From NCBI RefSeq assembly GCF_041429775.1, contig NZ_CP163421.1, positions 1-64,000 on the forward strand: 64,000 bases of DNA, written 5' to 3'. The DNA comes from Glycocaulis abyssi. Lineage in GTDB: Bacteria > Pseudomonadota > Alphaproteobacteria > Caulobacterales > Maricaulaceae. Both the position numbers and the translations under genes were made by a program. The notes below the pieces were generated by a model. The model did not search any database. It was not told the DNA's origin and was given only the letters and a program-made list of their open reading frames with translations. How positions within the stretch are numbered: position 1 is the first letter of the stretch; every line of letters begins with the position of its first letter. Positions 25,038 through 33,779 of this stretch are shown piece by piece.

Positions 25038-25331
25038 CTAACCTGCAAATACCGCGATGGCCAGGCCGATAATGCCCGTCAGCACCGTCAGAACGCCTGT
25101 GGTCAGCCAGTACCACGGTCCCTGCTTCATGATGACACCGCCAATGACACCCACCGCCAGGGCAATGCCCAGCGAGGTGAACCAGCCCGTCCCGGTGGCG
25201 AAGGCGAAGGTGAGGAACACAATCGAATAGGTCAGTATCAGCGTGCAGGACACGCCAGCCTTCATCACGCCGACAAACATGCCGTGCTGCTCGGAAATAT
25301 CCATCTCGCCGCGGGTGTAATCAGATGCCAT
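25038..25331 (-). CDS. aa3-type cytochrome c oxidase subunit IV
   Basis: A 97-residue protein of the bacterial aa3-type oxidase subunit IV family. After the short polar N-terminus (DYTRGEMDISEQHGMF, typical of the family) there are about three hydrophobic segments (about 24-48, 50-68, 72-96), so it is longer than the single-helix members. The ATG at 25331 has GGAG about 9 bases upstream; upstream in-frame sequence is unlike coding DNA. It is just upstream of the pnt operon and away from the main oxidase genes, which are not in this window. Confidence 0.8.
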   Translation of the reverse strand: MASDYTRGEMDISEQHGMFVGVMKAGVSCTLILTYSIVFLTFAFATGTGWFTSLGIALAVGVIGGVIMKQGPWYWLTTGVLTVLTGIIGLAIAVFAG

Positions 25332-25417
25332 GTCGGGACTCCGTCTGGTCGATTGAGGCTGTTTGAACGGCAAGTAGCATGGGTTTGTCCGGTGGCCAAG
25401 ACCATGCTGAAGCGCGG

Positions 25418-26344
25418 TTACGCCCGCGGCGCCCAGCCTTCGCACAAAGCCTGCAGCACGCTCGCCACGGCCAGCGGCTGATCGAGGATGAGATGGTGTT
25501 TGGCGTCAGGCACGCTGATGAAGGGCGAGCGGGTGAACACGCCGCGCATATAGTCCCAGGTCTCTGCCTGCATCAGGCGCGATTGTGCGCCGCGCACGAA
25601 GGCCAGCGGGCATTTCAGGCTGGCGGCCGCCTTTTCAGGGTCGCGGCGTTCCCAGGTCAGCTTGGCCCAGAGATCCGGGTCGAACTTCCATGTCACCCCG
25701 CCTTCAGCCTCTTTCAGCGAGCCGCGCGCGATATGGTCCAGCAGCCAGAGATGCTCGCAGGGCTGGTCGGGCAGCAGGCGGAAGCGCGCCAGAGCAGTAG
25801 CCGTATCCTTGTAAACCCGTCCGCCGCGCCGGGGCGGTGAGCCCTCACGCTGCTCGGTCTGCGGGCGGATCGGGCTGTCGAGAATGATCCCGGCGCGCAG
25901 CCGGTCTCCCAGTGCAATCGCGGCCGTCAGGGTGACAAATCCGCCAAAGGAATGCCCGGCGAGTACGGGCTTGCCCGCCTCGAACGCGCCGCCGGCCTCG
26001 GCGGCGGCAAGCACGTCGGCTGCATGGTCATTCATGGAGTAGACGTCGCGCCAGCCGCTTGACCCCATGCCGGCCAGATCCGGCGCGACGACGCGGTAGC
26101 CTTCAGCCGCCAGAAACGGCCCGATAGCGTCCCACCAGCCTTTATGCGCCGTGCCGCCATGGACGAGGATCAGTCCAGGCGCGCCGCGCGTCCCCCACGC
26201 CTTCCAGCTTAGCGCAATGCCGAGGCGCTCGGCCTGCCCGGTTTCGCATGCAGTTTCCTGCGCGCGCAAAAACCATTTCGGGCCAGCCAGCTTTTCACCT
26301 TTTAGAGCGGCAAGCGGAGAGGGCGGGCGTTCGCTGTCAGCCAT
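25418..26344 (-). CDS. Alpha/beta hydrolase
   Basis: A 308-residue alpha/beta-fold hydrolase with LVHGGTAHKGWWD (oxyanion region, about 88-100) and nucleophile elbow GHSFGG (Ser around 163). The likely acid and His are near the C-terminus, in VRGAQSR and DAKHHLILDQP. The start ATG at 26344 fits the beginning of similarity; reading on to 26440 would add 32 residues with no obvious structure. Substrate unknown; epoxide hydrolase/haloperoxidase-like folds are closest in pattern. Confidence 0.83.
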   Translation of the reverse strand: MADSERPPSPLAALKGEKLAGPKWFLRAQETACETGQAERLGIALSWKAWGTRGAPGLILVHGGTAHKGWWDAIGPFLAAEGYRVVAPDLAGMGSSGWRDVYSMNDHAADVLAAAEAGGAFEAGKPVLAGHSFGGFVTLTAAIALGDRLRAGIILDSPIRPQTEQREGSPPRRGGRVYKDTATALARFRLLPDQPCEHLWLLDHIARGSLKEAEGGVTWKFDPDLWAKLTWERRDPEKAAASLKCPLAFVRGAQSRLMQAETWDYMRGVFTRSPFISVPDAKHHLILDQPLAVASVLQALCEGWAPRA

Positions 26345-26656
26345 GACGCAAGGTCCATTCGCAAAACGGGGCGGGGTGTGCAGCACCCGGCAAAGGAAGG
26401 GAGACACTGGGTAGGCTGCAGGCAGGCCCGCGTCAATCAACGCGGTTCACCGCTCCGGCAACCTATTGCTAACCCTCTATTTACCCTAACCAATTCTCAC
26501 CGGCCTCTACACGTGACCTTAACCGGAAGTGTCCCATAACGGTGCGCATCAGGGGCGGGTCCACCAAGAGCCTGGCCGTTCACGCAGAACACTGCGGGGC
26601 GGCCATCAAGGGCCGGGACACGCCTCACCATGGTGGGACAAAAGGGTGTGGGTGAC

Positions 26657-28141
26657 ATGGCCAAGACTATTCTGATCGTCGACGATGATCCGACGCAACG
26701 CCGGCTGATGCAGGCGGTTCTCGAAAAGCAGGGGCATCACCCCGAAATGGCCGAGAGCGGGGAGGCTGGGCTGGAGCGTATCCGGCGCGGCGGTATTGAT
26801 GTCGTGCTGCTCGACATGGTCATGCCGGGCATGGATGGTCAGGAAACGCTTGAAGCCATCAAGGCGCGTGAGCCGGACCTGCCGGTCATCGTCCTCACCG
26901 CCCATGGCGGTATCGAGACTGTGGTGAAAGCCATGCGCGCCGGCGCGGTGGACTTCTTCGTCAAGCCCGCCAGCCCGGAACGCATCGCGGTCTCCATCCG
27001 CAATGCCTTCAAGGTAAAGGATCTGACCGGTGAGGTGACGCGCCTGAAGCGCACCCAGTCCGGCCAGCTGGGCTTCAAGGACATGATCGCGTCTGCCCCT
27101 GCCATGCGTCAGGTGGTGCGGCTGGGCGAGCGGGCGGCGAAATCGAATATCCCCATCCTTGTCACCGGCGAAAGCGGTGTCGGCAAGGAGCTGGTGGCCC
27201 GTTCCATCATGGCCGCGTCCGACCGGGCGGGCCGTCCCTTCGTAGCCGTGAACTGCGGCGCGATCCCGGAAAACCTGGTGGAATCAACCCTGTTTGGTCA
27301 CGAAAAGGGTGCCTTTACCGGCGCGGTGGCCAAGCATATGGGCAAGTTCCAGGAGGCTGATGGCGGCACGCTCTTCCTTGACGAGATCGGCGAGCTGCCG
27401 CTGGACATGCAGGTGAAGCTCCTGCGCGCCCTGCAGGAAGGCGAAGTTGATCCCGTCGGCGGCAAGAAGCCGGTCAAGGTCGATGTGCGCATCATCTCGG
27501 CGACGAACCGCGATCTGGCCGAACAGGTCAAATGCGGCGCGTTCCGCGAAGACCTGTTCTATCGTCTGAACGTCTTCCCCATCGAGGTGCCGAGCCTTTC
27601 CGAGCGCGCGGACGACATCCCGGCGCTGGTGCGCCACTTCATCGCCCGCTTCAACGCGCAGGAGGGCAAGACTGTGCTGGACGCCACATCGGAGACCATG
27701 GACATGCTCGCCCGGCATCACTGGAAGGGCAATGTGCGCCAGCTGGAAAATGCGGTCTTTCGCGCGGTCGTGCTGTGCGATGGCGATTACCTGACGCCGG
27801 AGGATTTCCCGCAGATTTCCGGCCTCAACCCGACTTTGCGTCAGGCAGAGCCTGAGCGTCCGGCCCCGGTTGCTGAAACGGCGGCGCCGGCTGAGCCGGT
27901 GGAGGAGGCCGGGAGCGAGACCAACGGTCATGCTTCGGCCTTCCCGGTGGACATCACCGATGCAGGCGGACATTTGCGCCCCCTGGAATCCATCGAGCGT
28001 GATCTGATTGCCTTCGCCATCGAGACCTATTCAGGCCGCATGGCGGAAGTGGCGCGCAGGCTCGGCCTTGGCCGCTCCACGCTCTACCGCAAGGTGCGCG
28101 AATACGATCTCGAAGTGGACAATTTCCGCGAGGCGGGGTGA
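26657..28141 (+). CDS. Sigma-54-dependent response regulator (NtrC family)
   Basis: A 494-residue regulator with an N-terminal receiver domain (Asp53 in LLDMVMPGMDG as phospho-acceptor), a central AAA+ domain with Walker A GESGVGKE (about 171-178) and the sigma-54 contact loop GAFTGA (about 218-223), a Pro/Ala-rich linker, and a C-terminal Fis-type helix-turn-helix (MAEVARRLGLGRSTLYRKV). It activates RNA polymerase carrying sigma-54 when phosphorylated. No histidine kinase is adjacent, so the partner is elsewhere. Start at 26657 chosen since homology begins there; an ATG nine codons upstream is possible. The 312 bases upstream hold no gene; they contain ctaacc and ttaacc motifs but nothing I can assign. 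Confidence 0.92.
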   Translation: MAKTILIVDDDPTQRRLMQAVLEKQGHHPEMAESGEAGLERIRRGGIDVVLLDMVMPGMDGQETLEAIKAREPDLPVIVLTAHGGIETVVKAMRAGAVDFFVKPASPERIAVSIRNAFKVKDLTGEVTRLKRTQSGQLGFKDMIASAPAMRQVVRLGERAAKSNIPILVTGESGVGKELVARSIMAASDRAGRPFVAVNCGAIPENLVESTLFGHEKGAFTGAVAKHMGKFQEADGGTLFLDEIGELPLDMQVKLLRALQEGEVDPVGGKKPVKVDVRIISATNRDLAEQVKCGAFREDLFYRLNVFPIEVPSLSERADDIPALVRHFIARFNAQEGKTVLDATSETMDMLARHHWKGNVRQLENAVFRAVVLCDGDYLTPEDFPQISGLNPTLRQAEPERPAPVAETAAPAEPVEEAGSETNGHASAFPVDITDAGGHLRPLESIERDLIAFAIETYSGRMAEVARRLGLGRSTLYRKVREYDLEVDNFREAG

Positions 28142-28147
28142 GGGTAA

Positions 28148-28260
28148 GGCCCTCGTCCTTCGAGACGCTCGCTTCGCTCGCCCTCAGGATGAGGGCCTTG
28201 CGAAACCTTCCTCCCTCATCCTGAGGGGCTTCGTCAGAAGCCGTCTCGAAGGACGAGGGA
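28148..28260. repeat. Dispersed palindromic repeat, family 2 (copy 1)
   Basis: Nested palindromes: an outer pair (ctcgtccttcgagac with gtctcgaaggacgag) and an inner pair (cctcaggatgagg with cctcatcctgagg). The same family recurs at 48938-49038. Confidence 0.8.
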
Positions 28261-28295
28261 GGCCGGGACTGGCCAATAATCGATCAGCCTTGTAG

Positions 28296-28328
28296 CGTCC
28301 GGTCAGTTTCAACTGACCGGACGTTTTC
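28296..28328 (+). terminator. Rho-independent terminator after the sigma-54 regulator
   Basis: A 12-bp or longer perfect stem (28296-28307 with 28312-28323) is followed by tttt. It lies directly before the peptidase gene start at 28331. Confidence 0.8.
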
Positions 28329-28330
28329 TC

Positions 28331-30565
28331 ATGCGCGCTGTCCTCATCGCCCTTCTGCCGCTTGCCCTTATTGCCTGCGAGAACGGTGAGGCCCCGCCCG
28401 CACCAGCCCCTCAGGGCGAACGCCTGACAATCGAGCGGCTATATGGATCACCAGACCTGAACGGTCCCACCGCGCGCTCGGTGCGCTTCTCGCCTGATGG
28501 CAGCCGGATCAGCTTCTTGCGTGCCAAGGAAGATGACCGCACGGTTCAGGATCTCTGGGCGATGGATGTGGAGACGGGCCGCTCTTACGTGCTCGTCGAT
28601 GCCCGACAGCTGGCCCCAGAAGAGCGCGAGCTGACCGAGGCCGAAATCCAGTATCGCGAACGCGCGCGCATCACCGCCACCGGGGTGGTCAGCTATGACT
28701 GGGATCAGGCAGGCGAGGCGGTGCTGGTGCCGCTCGATGGTGATGTGTTCTACGTCAATGTGGAAACCGGCGAAGCGCGCCGCCTGACCGAGACCGAAGA
28801 GTTCGAGACCGATGCCAAGGTCAGCCCGCGCGGCGGCTATGTCTCCTTCATCCGCGAGCAGAATCTCTGGGTGCATGATCTGGCCACCGGCGAGGAGCGC
28901 GCCCTGACTAGTGAAGGCGGCGGCGCGATCAGCTGGGGCATGGCCGAGTTCGTCGCCCAGGAAGAAATGAGCCGCTATACCGGATACTGGTGGTCGCCCG
29001 ATGACAGCCGCATTGCGGTCGCGCGCGTCGACGAGAACCCGGTGATGGTCGTGGAGCGTTTCGGCATTTCGGCTGAAGGCGTCTCTGTCTCCGAGCAGCG
29101 CTATCCGCGCGCCGGTACACCCAACGCCCTTGTCACCCTGCATGTGATCGATCTGGCCTCTGGCGAGGTGGTCGACATGGATATGGGGGCTGAGACCGAT
29201 ATCTACCTCAATCGTGTCGACTGGAGCCGGTCTGGCGGGACGCTGTGGGTGCAGCGCCAGAACCGCGCGCAGACGCAGTGGGATTTGCTGGCGCTGAACC
29301 CGACGACCGGAGCTGAAGATGCCACACGGCGCATCACCGAAACGGCTGATACCTGGATCAATCTGACCCACGATCTGCGTGTCACGAGCGGCGGCGGGCT
29401 GCTCTACCTTTCCGAACAATCGGGCTTTCGCCATATCCGGCGTGTTCACGCCGATGGCACGGCGCAAAACATCACCTCAGGCGAATGGGTGGTGGACGGC
29501 ATTGCGGGTGTGAATGAGGACACAGGGACGGTCTGGTTTACCGGCTGGATGGAAAGCCCGCTGGAGCGTCATCTCTATGCGGTGAGCCTGGAGGGCGGTG
29601 AACCGGAGCGCATCACGCAGGGCCAGGGCCGCTGGGCCGCGGCGGTCGGCACTGGCGGGTCAGGCTTTATCGGCACGCATTCCAGCGTGGAAACCCCTCC
29701 CAACACCGCGCTTTATTCCATCGATGGGGAACGTATCGCCTGGGTGGAGGAAAACCGGCTGGATGACGCCCACCCCTATGCGCCCTTCCTGCCCTCTCAC
29801 GTGACGCCGGAATACGGCACACTCACTGCGGCAGACGGCGAGACCGAGCTTTACTGGCAGATGTACCGCCCGGATCATTGCACGGCGGCTCATCCCTGCC
29901 CGGCCATCGTGCAGGTTTATGGCGGACCGCTGGTGCAGACCGTGCACGCGGGCTGGCAGCCGCTTCGCGACCAGATCCTCGTCCAGTCCGGCTATGTGCT
30001 CTTCAAGGTCGATAACCGGGGCACGTGGAACCGCGGCCATGCCTTTGAGGCTGCGCTGCACCGGCGCATGGGCATTCTGGAGGTCGAGGACCAGCTGGCC
30101 GGTCTCGACTGGCTGCAGGCGCGCGATTTTGTCGATGGCAACCGGGTCGGCCTGTGGGGCTGGTCCTATGGCGGCTACATGACGCTGATGACCGCGCTGC
30201 AGGCGCCGGGCCGGTTTGCTGCGGGGATTGCGGGCGCGCCGGTTACCGACTGGGCGCTCTACGATACCCATTATACCGAGCGCTACATGTCCACCCCGCA
30301 GGACAATGCCGACGGGTATGAGGCCGGATCAGCCTTTGCCCATCTTGATGGCTATGAGACGCCGCTTCTGATCATTCACGGCATGGCCGACGATAATGTG
30401 ACCTTTGATCATTCCACGCGTCTCTTTGCGGAGCTGCAGGAGCGCGGGGAGCTGTTCGAGATGATGACCTATCCGGGGGAACGCCACGGTATCCGCCCGC
30501 CGCCCCTGCAGACACATTTGCTGCGCACTCAGATGGCGTTCTTTGACCGCCATTTACGCGAGTAG
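28331..30565 (+). CDS. Dipeptidyl peptidase IV-like S9 peptidase, lipoprotein
   Basis: A 744-residue serine peptidase of the S9B (DPP4) type that removes N-terminal dipeptides. The N-terminus is a lipoprotein signal (lipobox LIAC, Cys16), so the enzyme is likely anchored in the periplasm. An eight-bladed propeller region (about 30-480) includes the DPP4 Glu pair in AEFVAQEEM (about 216-224). The C-terminal alpha/beta hydrolase domain has the nucleophile in GWSYGGY (about Ser612), Asp in ADDNV (about 687) and His in ERHGI (about 718). The ribosome-binding site is weak and overlaps the terminator tail. Confidence 0.93.
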   Translation: MRAVLIALLPLALIACENGEAPPAPAPQGERLTIERLYGSPDLNGPTARSVRFSPDGSRISFLRAKEDDRTVQDLWAMDVETGRSYVLVDARQLAPEERELTEAEIQYRERARITATGVVSYDWDQAGEAVLVPLDGDVFYVNVETGEARRLTETEEFETDAKVSPRGGYVSFIREQNLWVHDLATGEERALTSEGGGAISWGMAEFVAQEEMSRYTGYWWSPDDSRIAVARVDENPVMVVERFGISAEGVSVSEQRYPRAGTPNALVTLHVIDLASGEVVDMDMGAETDIYLNRVDWSRSGGTLWVQRQNRAQTQWDLLALNPTTGAEDATRRITETADTWINLTHDLRVTSGGGLLYLSEQSGFRHIRRVHADGTAQNITSGEWVVDGIAGVNEDTGTVWFTGWMESPLERHLYAVSLEGGEPERITQGQGRWAAAVGTGGSGFIGTHSSVETPPNTALYSIDGERIAWVEENRLDDAHPYAPFLPSHVTPEYGTLTAADGETELYWQMYRPDHCTAAHPCPAIVQVYGGPLVQTVHAGWQPLRDQILVQSGYVLFKVDNRGTWNRGHAFEAALHRRMGILEVEDQLAGLDWLQARDFVDGNRVGLWGWSYGGYMTLMTALQAPGRFAAGIAGAPVTDWALYDTHYTERYMSTPQDNADGYEAGSAFAHLDGYETPLLIIHGMADDNVTFDHSTRLFAELQERGELFEMMTYPGERHGIRPPPLQTHLLRTQMAFFDRHLRE

Positions 30566-30647
30566 GCGCGACGCCGCCTCACAAGGGTTTGATATTCAAA
30601 AGAGCAACCATGCTCTAGCGTTCCCGGAAAATGCTGGGGAGGCAAAC

Positions 30648-31097
30648 ATGCTCAAATCCATTCTGTTCGTACGTGGCGGGCCGCAGCAGGGCGCGCCGGC
30701 CGATATTGGTCTGCTGGCGCTGCGGCTGCTGACTGGCAGTTTTCTGATGTGGGAGACGCAGGACAATATCCTATCGGCCGAGCGCATGGCCGAGTTTGTG
30801 GGTTTTGTCGGTCATCACGGCTTCATCCTGCCGGAAATCATGGCCCCGCTTTCGGTCTATGCCCAGTTCATCTGCGGGGCGCTGATCCTTGCCGGTGCGC
30901 TCACGCGGGCGGCCAGCCTCGTAATGGTGTTCAACTTCGTAGTGGCGCTGGCCATGGTCCATTGGGGCGGTGATTTCCGCAACTGGTGGCCGGCGCTGGT
31001 GCTGGTCTTCATCCCGCTGCATTTCGCGCTGGCAGGGCCGGGGCGCTGGTCTGTGGATCACTGGCTGGCGCGCCGGGAGACGAAGGCGCAAGCCTGA
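30648..31097 (+). CDS. DoxX family membrane protein
   Basis: A 149-residue membrane protein of the DoxX family with about four hydrophobic segments, including LLALRLLTGSFLMWE and the ALTRAASLVMVFNFVVALAM region. DoxX-like proteins are associated with terminal oxidases or thiosulfate/quinone chemistry, but most are uncharacterised. The start at 30648 has a near-ideal GGGGAGG ribosome-binding site 5 bases upstream; an upstream in-frame start overlaps the peptidase gene and is not favoured. Confidence 0.85.
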   Translation: MLKSILFVRGGPQQGAPADIGLLALRLLTGSFLMWETQDNILSAERMAEFVGFVGHHGFILPEIMAPLSVYAQFICGALILAGALTRAASLVMVFNFVVALAMVHWGGDFRNWWPALVLVFIPLHFALAGPGRWSVDHWLARRETKAQA

Positions 31098-31194
31098 TCG
31101 CGCGCGCCATCTGGCGTGGCATTTTGCGCACATGGCGCGATGGCAATCGCGGTTAACCGGCGGTTTTGTCCTTAACATTGCCTGATTTTTCGCG

Positions 31195-31209
31195 GTAACC
31201 TTCTGTTAA
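31195..31209 (+). promoter_or_regulatory. CtrA-like box upstream of the Ntn-hydrolase gene
   Basis: GTAA-N7-TTAA, seven of eight fixed bases of the CtrA consensus TTAA-N7-TTAA, about 84 bases before the start codon. Other ttaac half-sites lie at 31153 and 31172. Confidence 0.45.
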
Positions 31210-31292
31210 CGGGCTGCCCTGTGGGCGGCAGAGGGACCGTGATGATAGGGCCGGTGCGGCAATAGACGCGCCGGTGAGGGGAAGTCGGGCCG

Positions 31293-32531
31293 ATGACGTC
31301 TGAAGTGATGATTATGAACCGGCAGGCCGTGGCACTGGCCGCTGACAGCGCCGTCACCTATGGCGGCGGCCCTGATCCGGTCGTGACCCTGGAGGCGGAG
31401 AAAATCCTGCCACTGAGTGGCTCGGTCGCCCTGATGGTCTATTCACGCGGCGATGTGCTCGGCCGGTCCTGGTCGCAGATCGCCCATGCCTTCCGCCAGC
31501 AGCATGGCAGCGCCGAGTTTGAAAGCGTGGCCGAATGCGCGACGGCCTTCTTCGCCTTCGTGGATGGCAATCGCAAGCTTTTCCCCGAGCGCGAGGAACG
31601 CGAGGAGTTCGAGGCGCTGATGCGCGCCGCCTTCATCACCCTGATGAACCATGCCCGCGCCATGGCCAGCTATCCCGGCGCCGGGTATGAGGATGATGCA
31701 GCCGCCTTCGAGGCCGCGCTGGAGCTTTATCGCAGCCATCTTGCCCACGATGAGAGCGGGCGTCCGCGCGCCGATCTGGATGTGTTCGGGCATCTCACGC
31801 GCGAGCGCTTCTACGAGCTTTATGGCGCGATGCTGGACCAGCTGATCGCCGATGCGCTGGGCGCGTTCGGGCAGGAAGAGGCGATGCGCGCGCGCCTGTT
31901 CGACTTTGCCTACATGATCGTCACCAAGCCGGCCTTTCTGGAGCCCTATGCGGGCCTGGTGTTCGCCGGGCTGGGGACAGCGGACATTTTCCCGGTCTAT
32001 GTCCATCACTATGCCTCCATTCTGGTCGACGGGGTGATGAAGCGCGCCCATGACGAGACGACGGCGGTGGGCGTGGATGACGGGCCGAACGCCTTTGTGC
32101 GCACGTTTGCACAGGCCGATATGACCCATGCCTTCCTGCGCGGCATCCACCCGCTCATGTTCGACATGATGATCTCGATGAACCTCATCACCAATGAGGC
32201 TGCCGCCGATGCGGCCCTGCGCGAGGCGGGGCTGGACGCGGCCGCTGCCGGCGAGGTGATGGAGCGGATAGGCAAGGGCACGCTGCCCGCCCTGACAGGC
32301 CATTTCATCAAGGCGGCCCATGCGGTCAGCCAGGAAGAGTTTATCAACCCGTTCATCCAGGTCGTCTCGGCTTCCGGCAAGCGCCAGATCGCCGAAACCT
32401 CCAAGGCGCTGGTGGAGCTCAACATCCTCAAAGGCAGCCTGCACCAGACCCAGACCGGGGTCGGCGGGGATGTCGATGTGGTGATGATCTCGCAAACAGG
32501 TGGCGTTGAATGGTATGCTCGCAAAGCCTGA
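31293..32531 (+). CDS. Proteasome-like Ntn-hydrolase candidate, uncharacterised
   Basis: A 412-residue protein with no assigned function. Its first 40 residues look like a proteasome beta/HslV-type N-terminus: Met1 followed by Thr2, then AVALAADSAVT with Asp18, and EKILPLSGSVALMVY with Lys37. After Met removal these correspond to the catalytic Thr1, Asp17 and Lys33 of Ntn-hydrolases (Lys shifted by a 3-residue insertion). The remaining 330 residues are largely helical and much longer than HslV (about 175) or Anbu (about 240). I recall similar unnamed bacterial proteins with the ALAADSAVT start. A 166-residue ORF follows 27 bases downstream and may be co-expressed. Function inferred only from the N-terminus. 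Confidence 0.7.
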   Translation: MTSEVMIMNRQAVALAADSAVTYGGGPDPVVTLEAEKILPLSGSVALMVYSRGDVLGRSWSQIAHAFRQQHGSAEFESVAECATAFFAFVDGNRKLFPEREEREEFEALMRAAFITLMNHARAMASYPGAGYEDDAAAFEAALELYRSHLAHDESGRPRADLDVFGHLTRERFYELYGAMLDQLIADALGAFGQEEAMRARLFDFAYMIVTKPAFLEPYAGLVFAGLGTADIFPVYVHHYASILVDGVMKRAHDETTAVGVDDGPNAFVRTFAQADMTHAFLRGIHPLMFDMMISMNLITNEAAADAALREAGLDAAAAGEVMERIGKGTLPALTGHFIKAAHAVSQEEFINPFIQVVSASGKRQIAETSKALVELNILKGSLHQTQTGVGGDVDVVMISQTGGVEWYARKA

Positions 32532-32558
32532 TGGCTTGGCGGGCAAGGAGCTTGATCG

Positions 32559-33059
32559 ATGAGCAGTGACATGAACGACACCCCGTCCCGGCTTGATCTG
32601 GACCGCGCCCGTGCCGCGCTGGCAAAGGCTCGCGAGGAAAGCGCGATTGCGGTGCGCGCACCGCGCCCGGCCGATCTGTCGCGCCTGCGCGAAGAGGATG
32701 AACGCCGCCACCGTATCGCTACGCGTGCCGGGTCGTTCCGCATGGAACTCCGCAGCCAGCTGGGTCTTGCCGATACGCAAGGGCCGTATTCGCCCTTGCC
32801 GCTGAACATCTCGGGCGTGATCGGCCATGCGCTGTGCGACGCCGATATCTGCACGCCAGAACCGCCTCAGACCGGCGCGGCGGACAGGCCGAAGGCGCAG
32901 CCCGCTCCGGCGATTGCCGGGGAGCGCGTTGATGCGGGCTTTGCGGGCGAGGCGCAGGCCGTGTCGCCCGTTGCGCCGGACGCGGATGCTGACTGGGCAG
33001 ATGGCACACCCGAACCGCTAGCGCCGCGCAAGCGCAAGAAGTTCCTGGGGCTGTTTTAG
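32559..33059 (+). CDS. Hypothetical protein, disordered, downstream of Ntn-hydrolase candidate
   Basis: A 166-residue protein of unknown family. The first half is charged and helical (LDLDRARAALAKAREESAI and SRLREEDERRHRIATRAG), the second half is rich in Pro and Ala and probably disordered, and the C-terminus is basic and hydrophobic (RKRKKFLGLF). There is no signal peptide. AAGGAG lies 10 bases before the ATG. It follows the Ntn-hydrolase-like gene by 27 bases and could be its substrate, regulator or tether (inference). Its stop codon overlaps the stop of the convergent reductase gene. Confidence 0.72.
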   Translation: MSSDMNDTPSRLDLDRARAALAKAREESAIAVRAPRPADLSRLREEDERRHRIATRAGSFRMELRSQLGLADTQGPYSPLPLNISGVIGHALCDADICTPEPPQTGAADRPKAQPAPAIAGERVDAGFAGEAQAVSPVAPDADADWADGTPEPLAPRKRKKFLGLF

Positions 33060-33556
33060 GCGGTCAGCAATACCTTGCAGATCGCTTCAAGCCCGTCTCT
33101 GTCCTCCGGGCCGAAGGCATCGAGGCTTTCAGAATCCACATCCAGCACCGCGGCCAGTGATCCATCGGGGCGAAACACCGGCACGACAATCTCCGAGTTT
33201 GACCGGCTGTCGCAGGCGATATGGCCGGGGAAGGCGTGCACGTCCGCCACCAGCTGCGTCTCGCCACTGGCCGCTGCCGCGCCGCACACACCCTTGCCGA
33301 ACGGAATGCGCAAACATCCCAGCGTGCCCTGATAGGGGCCGACGACCAGCTCTTCCGGCTTTAGCGGGTCCACCACATAAAACCCCGTCCAGAAGAAGCG
33401 CGGCGCGAAATTCTGCGCGAGTACACAGGCCGCCGTGGCAAAGCGCGCCGTCTCGCTGGTCTCGTCCGCCACTATGGCCGCGATCTCTTCGCGCACACGG
33501 GCATAGGCTTGCTCCAGCGTTTCGCCGGCAGGTGCGGTGGACAGAGCTTCGGCCAT
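33056..33556 (-). CDS. msrC: Free methionine-(R)-sulfoxide reductase (GAF domain)
   Basis: A 166-residue single-GAF-domain enzyme that reduces free methionine-R-sulfoxide. The signature region ELVVGPYQGTLGCLRIPFG, KGVCG and DVHAFPGHIACDSRSNSEIVVP contains the three expected cysteines of fRMsr proteins. The second ATG (33556) is preferred because AAGGA lies 6 bases upstream; the ATG at 33562 is directly on the ribosome-binding site. The stop overlaps the convergent gene's stop. Confidence 0.93.
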   Translation of the reverse strand: MAEALSTAPAGETLEQAYARVREEIAAIVADETSETARFATAACVLAQNFAPRFFWTGFYVVDPLKPEELVVGPYQGTLGCLRIPFGKGVCGAAAASGETQLVADVHAFPGHIACDSRSNSEIVVPVFRPDGSLAAVLDVDSESLDAFGPEDRDGLEAICKVLLTA

Positions 33557-33684
33557 GGGCATTCCTTGTTAGCTGGCAGTGCTGTCTCATCTAGGCACAG
33601 ATATACCGCGCCGCCAGCCCGGCATCAGCCCCTTGCGTGAAATCTGCCTTCACCGTACATCGGATGGGCGTGGCGTGAGCCCTC

Positions 33685-33758
33685 GCGGGTGTAGCTCAAT
33701 GGTAGAGCAGAAGCTTCCCAAGCTTAAGACGAGGGTTCGATTCCCTTCACCCGCTCCA
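33685..33758 (+). tRNA. tRNA-Gly(CCC)
   Basis: A 74-base cloverleaf with acceptor arms gcgggtg (33685-33691) and cacccgc (33748-33754), discriminator T and encoded CCA (33756-33758). The anticodon CCC is at 33717-33719 within the loop ttcccaa, the D-arm is gtagctcaatggtagagc-like and the T-loop ttcgatt is present. The base pair closing the anticodon stem at position 27-43 looks mismatched (G-A). An IS481-type element begins about 20 bases after it. Confidence 0.95.
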
Positions 33759-33779
33759 GCACTCCTCTTGTACGACCCG

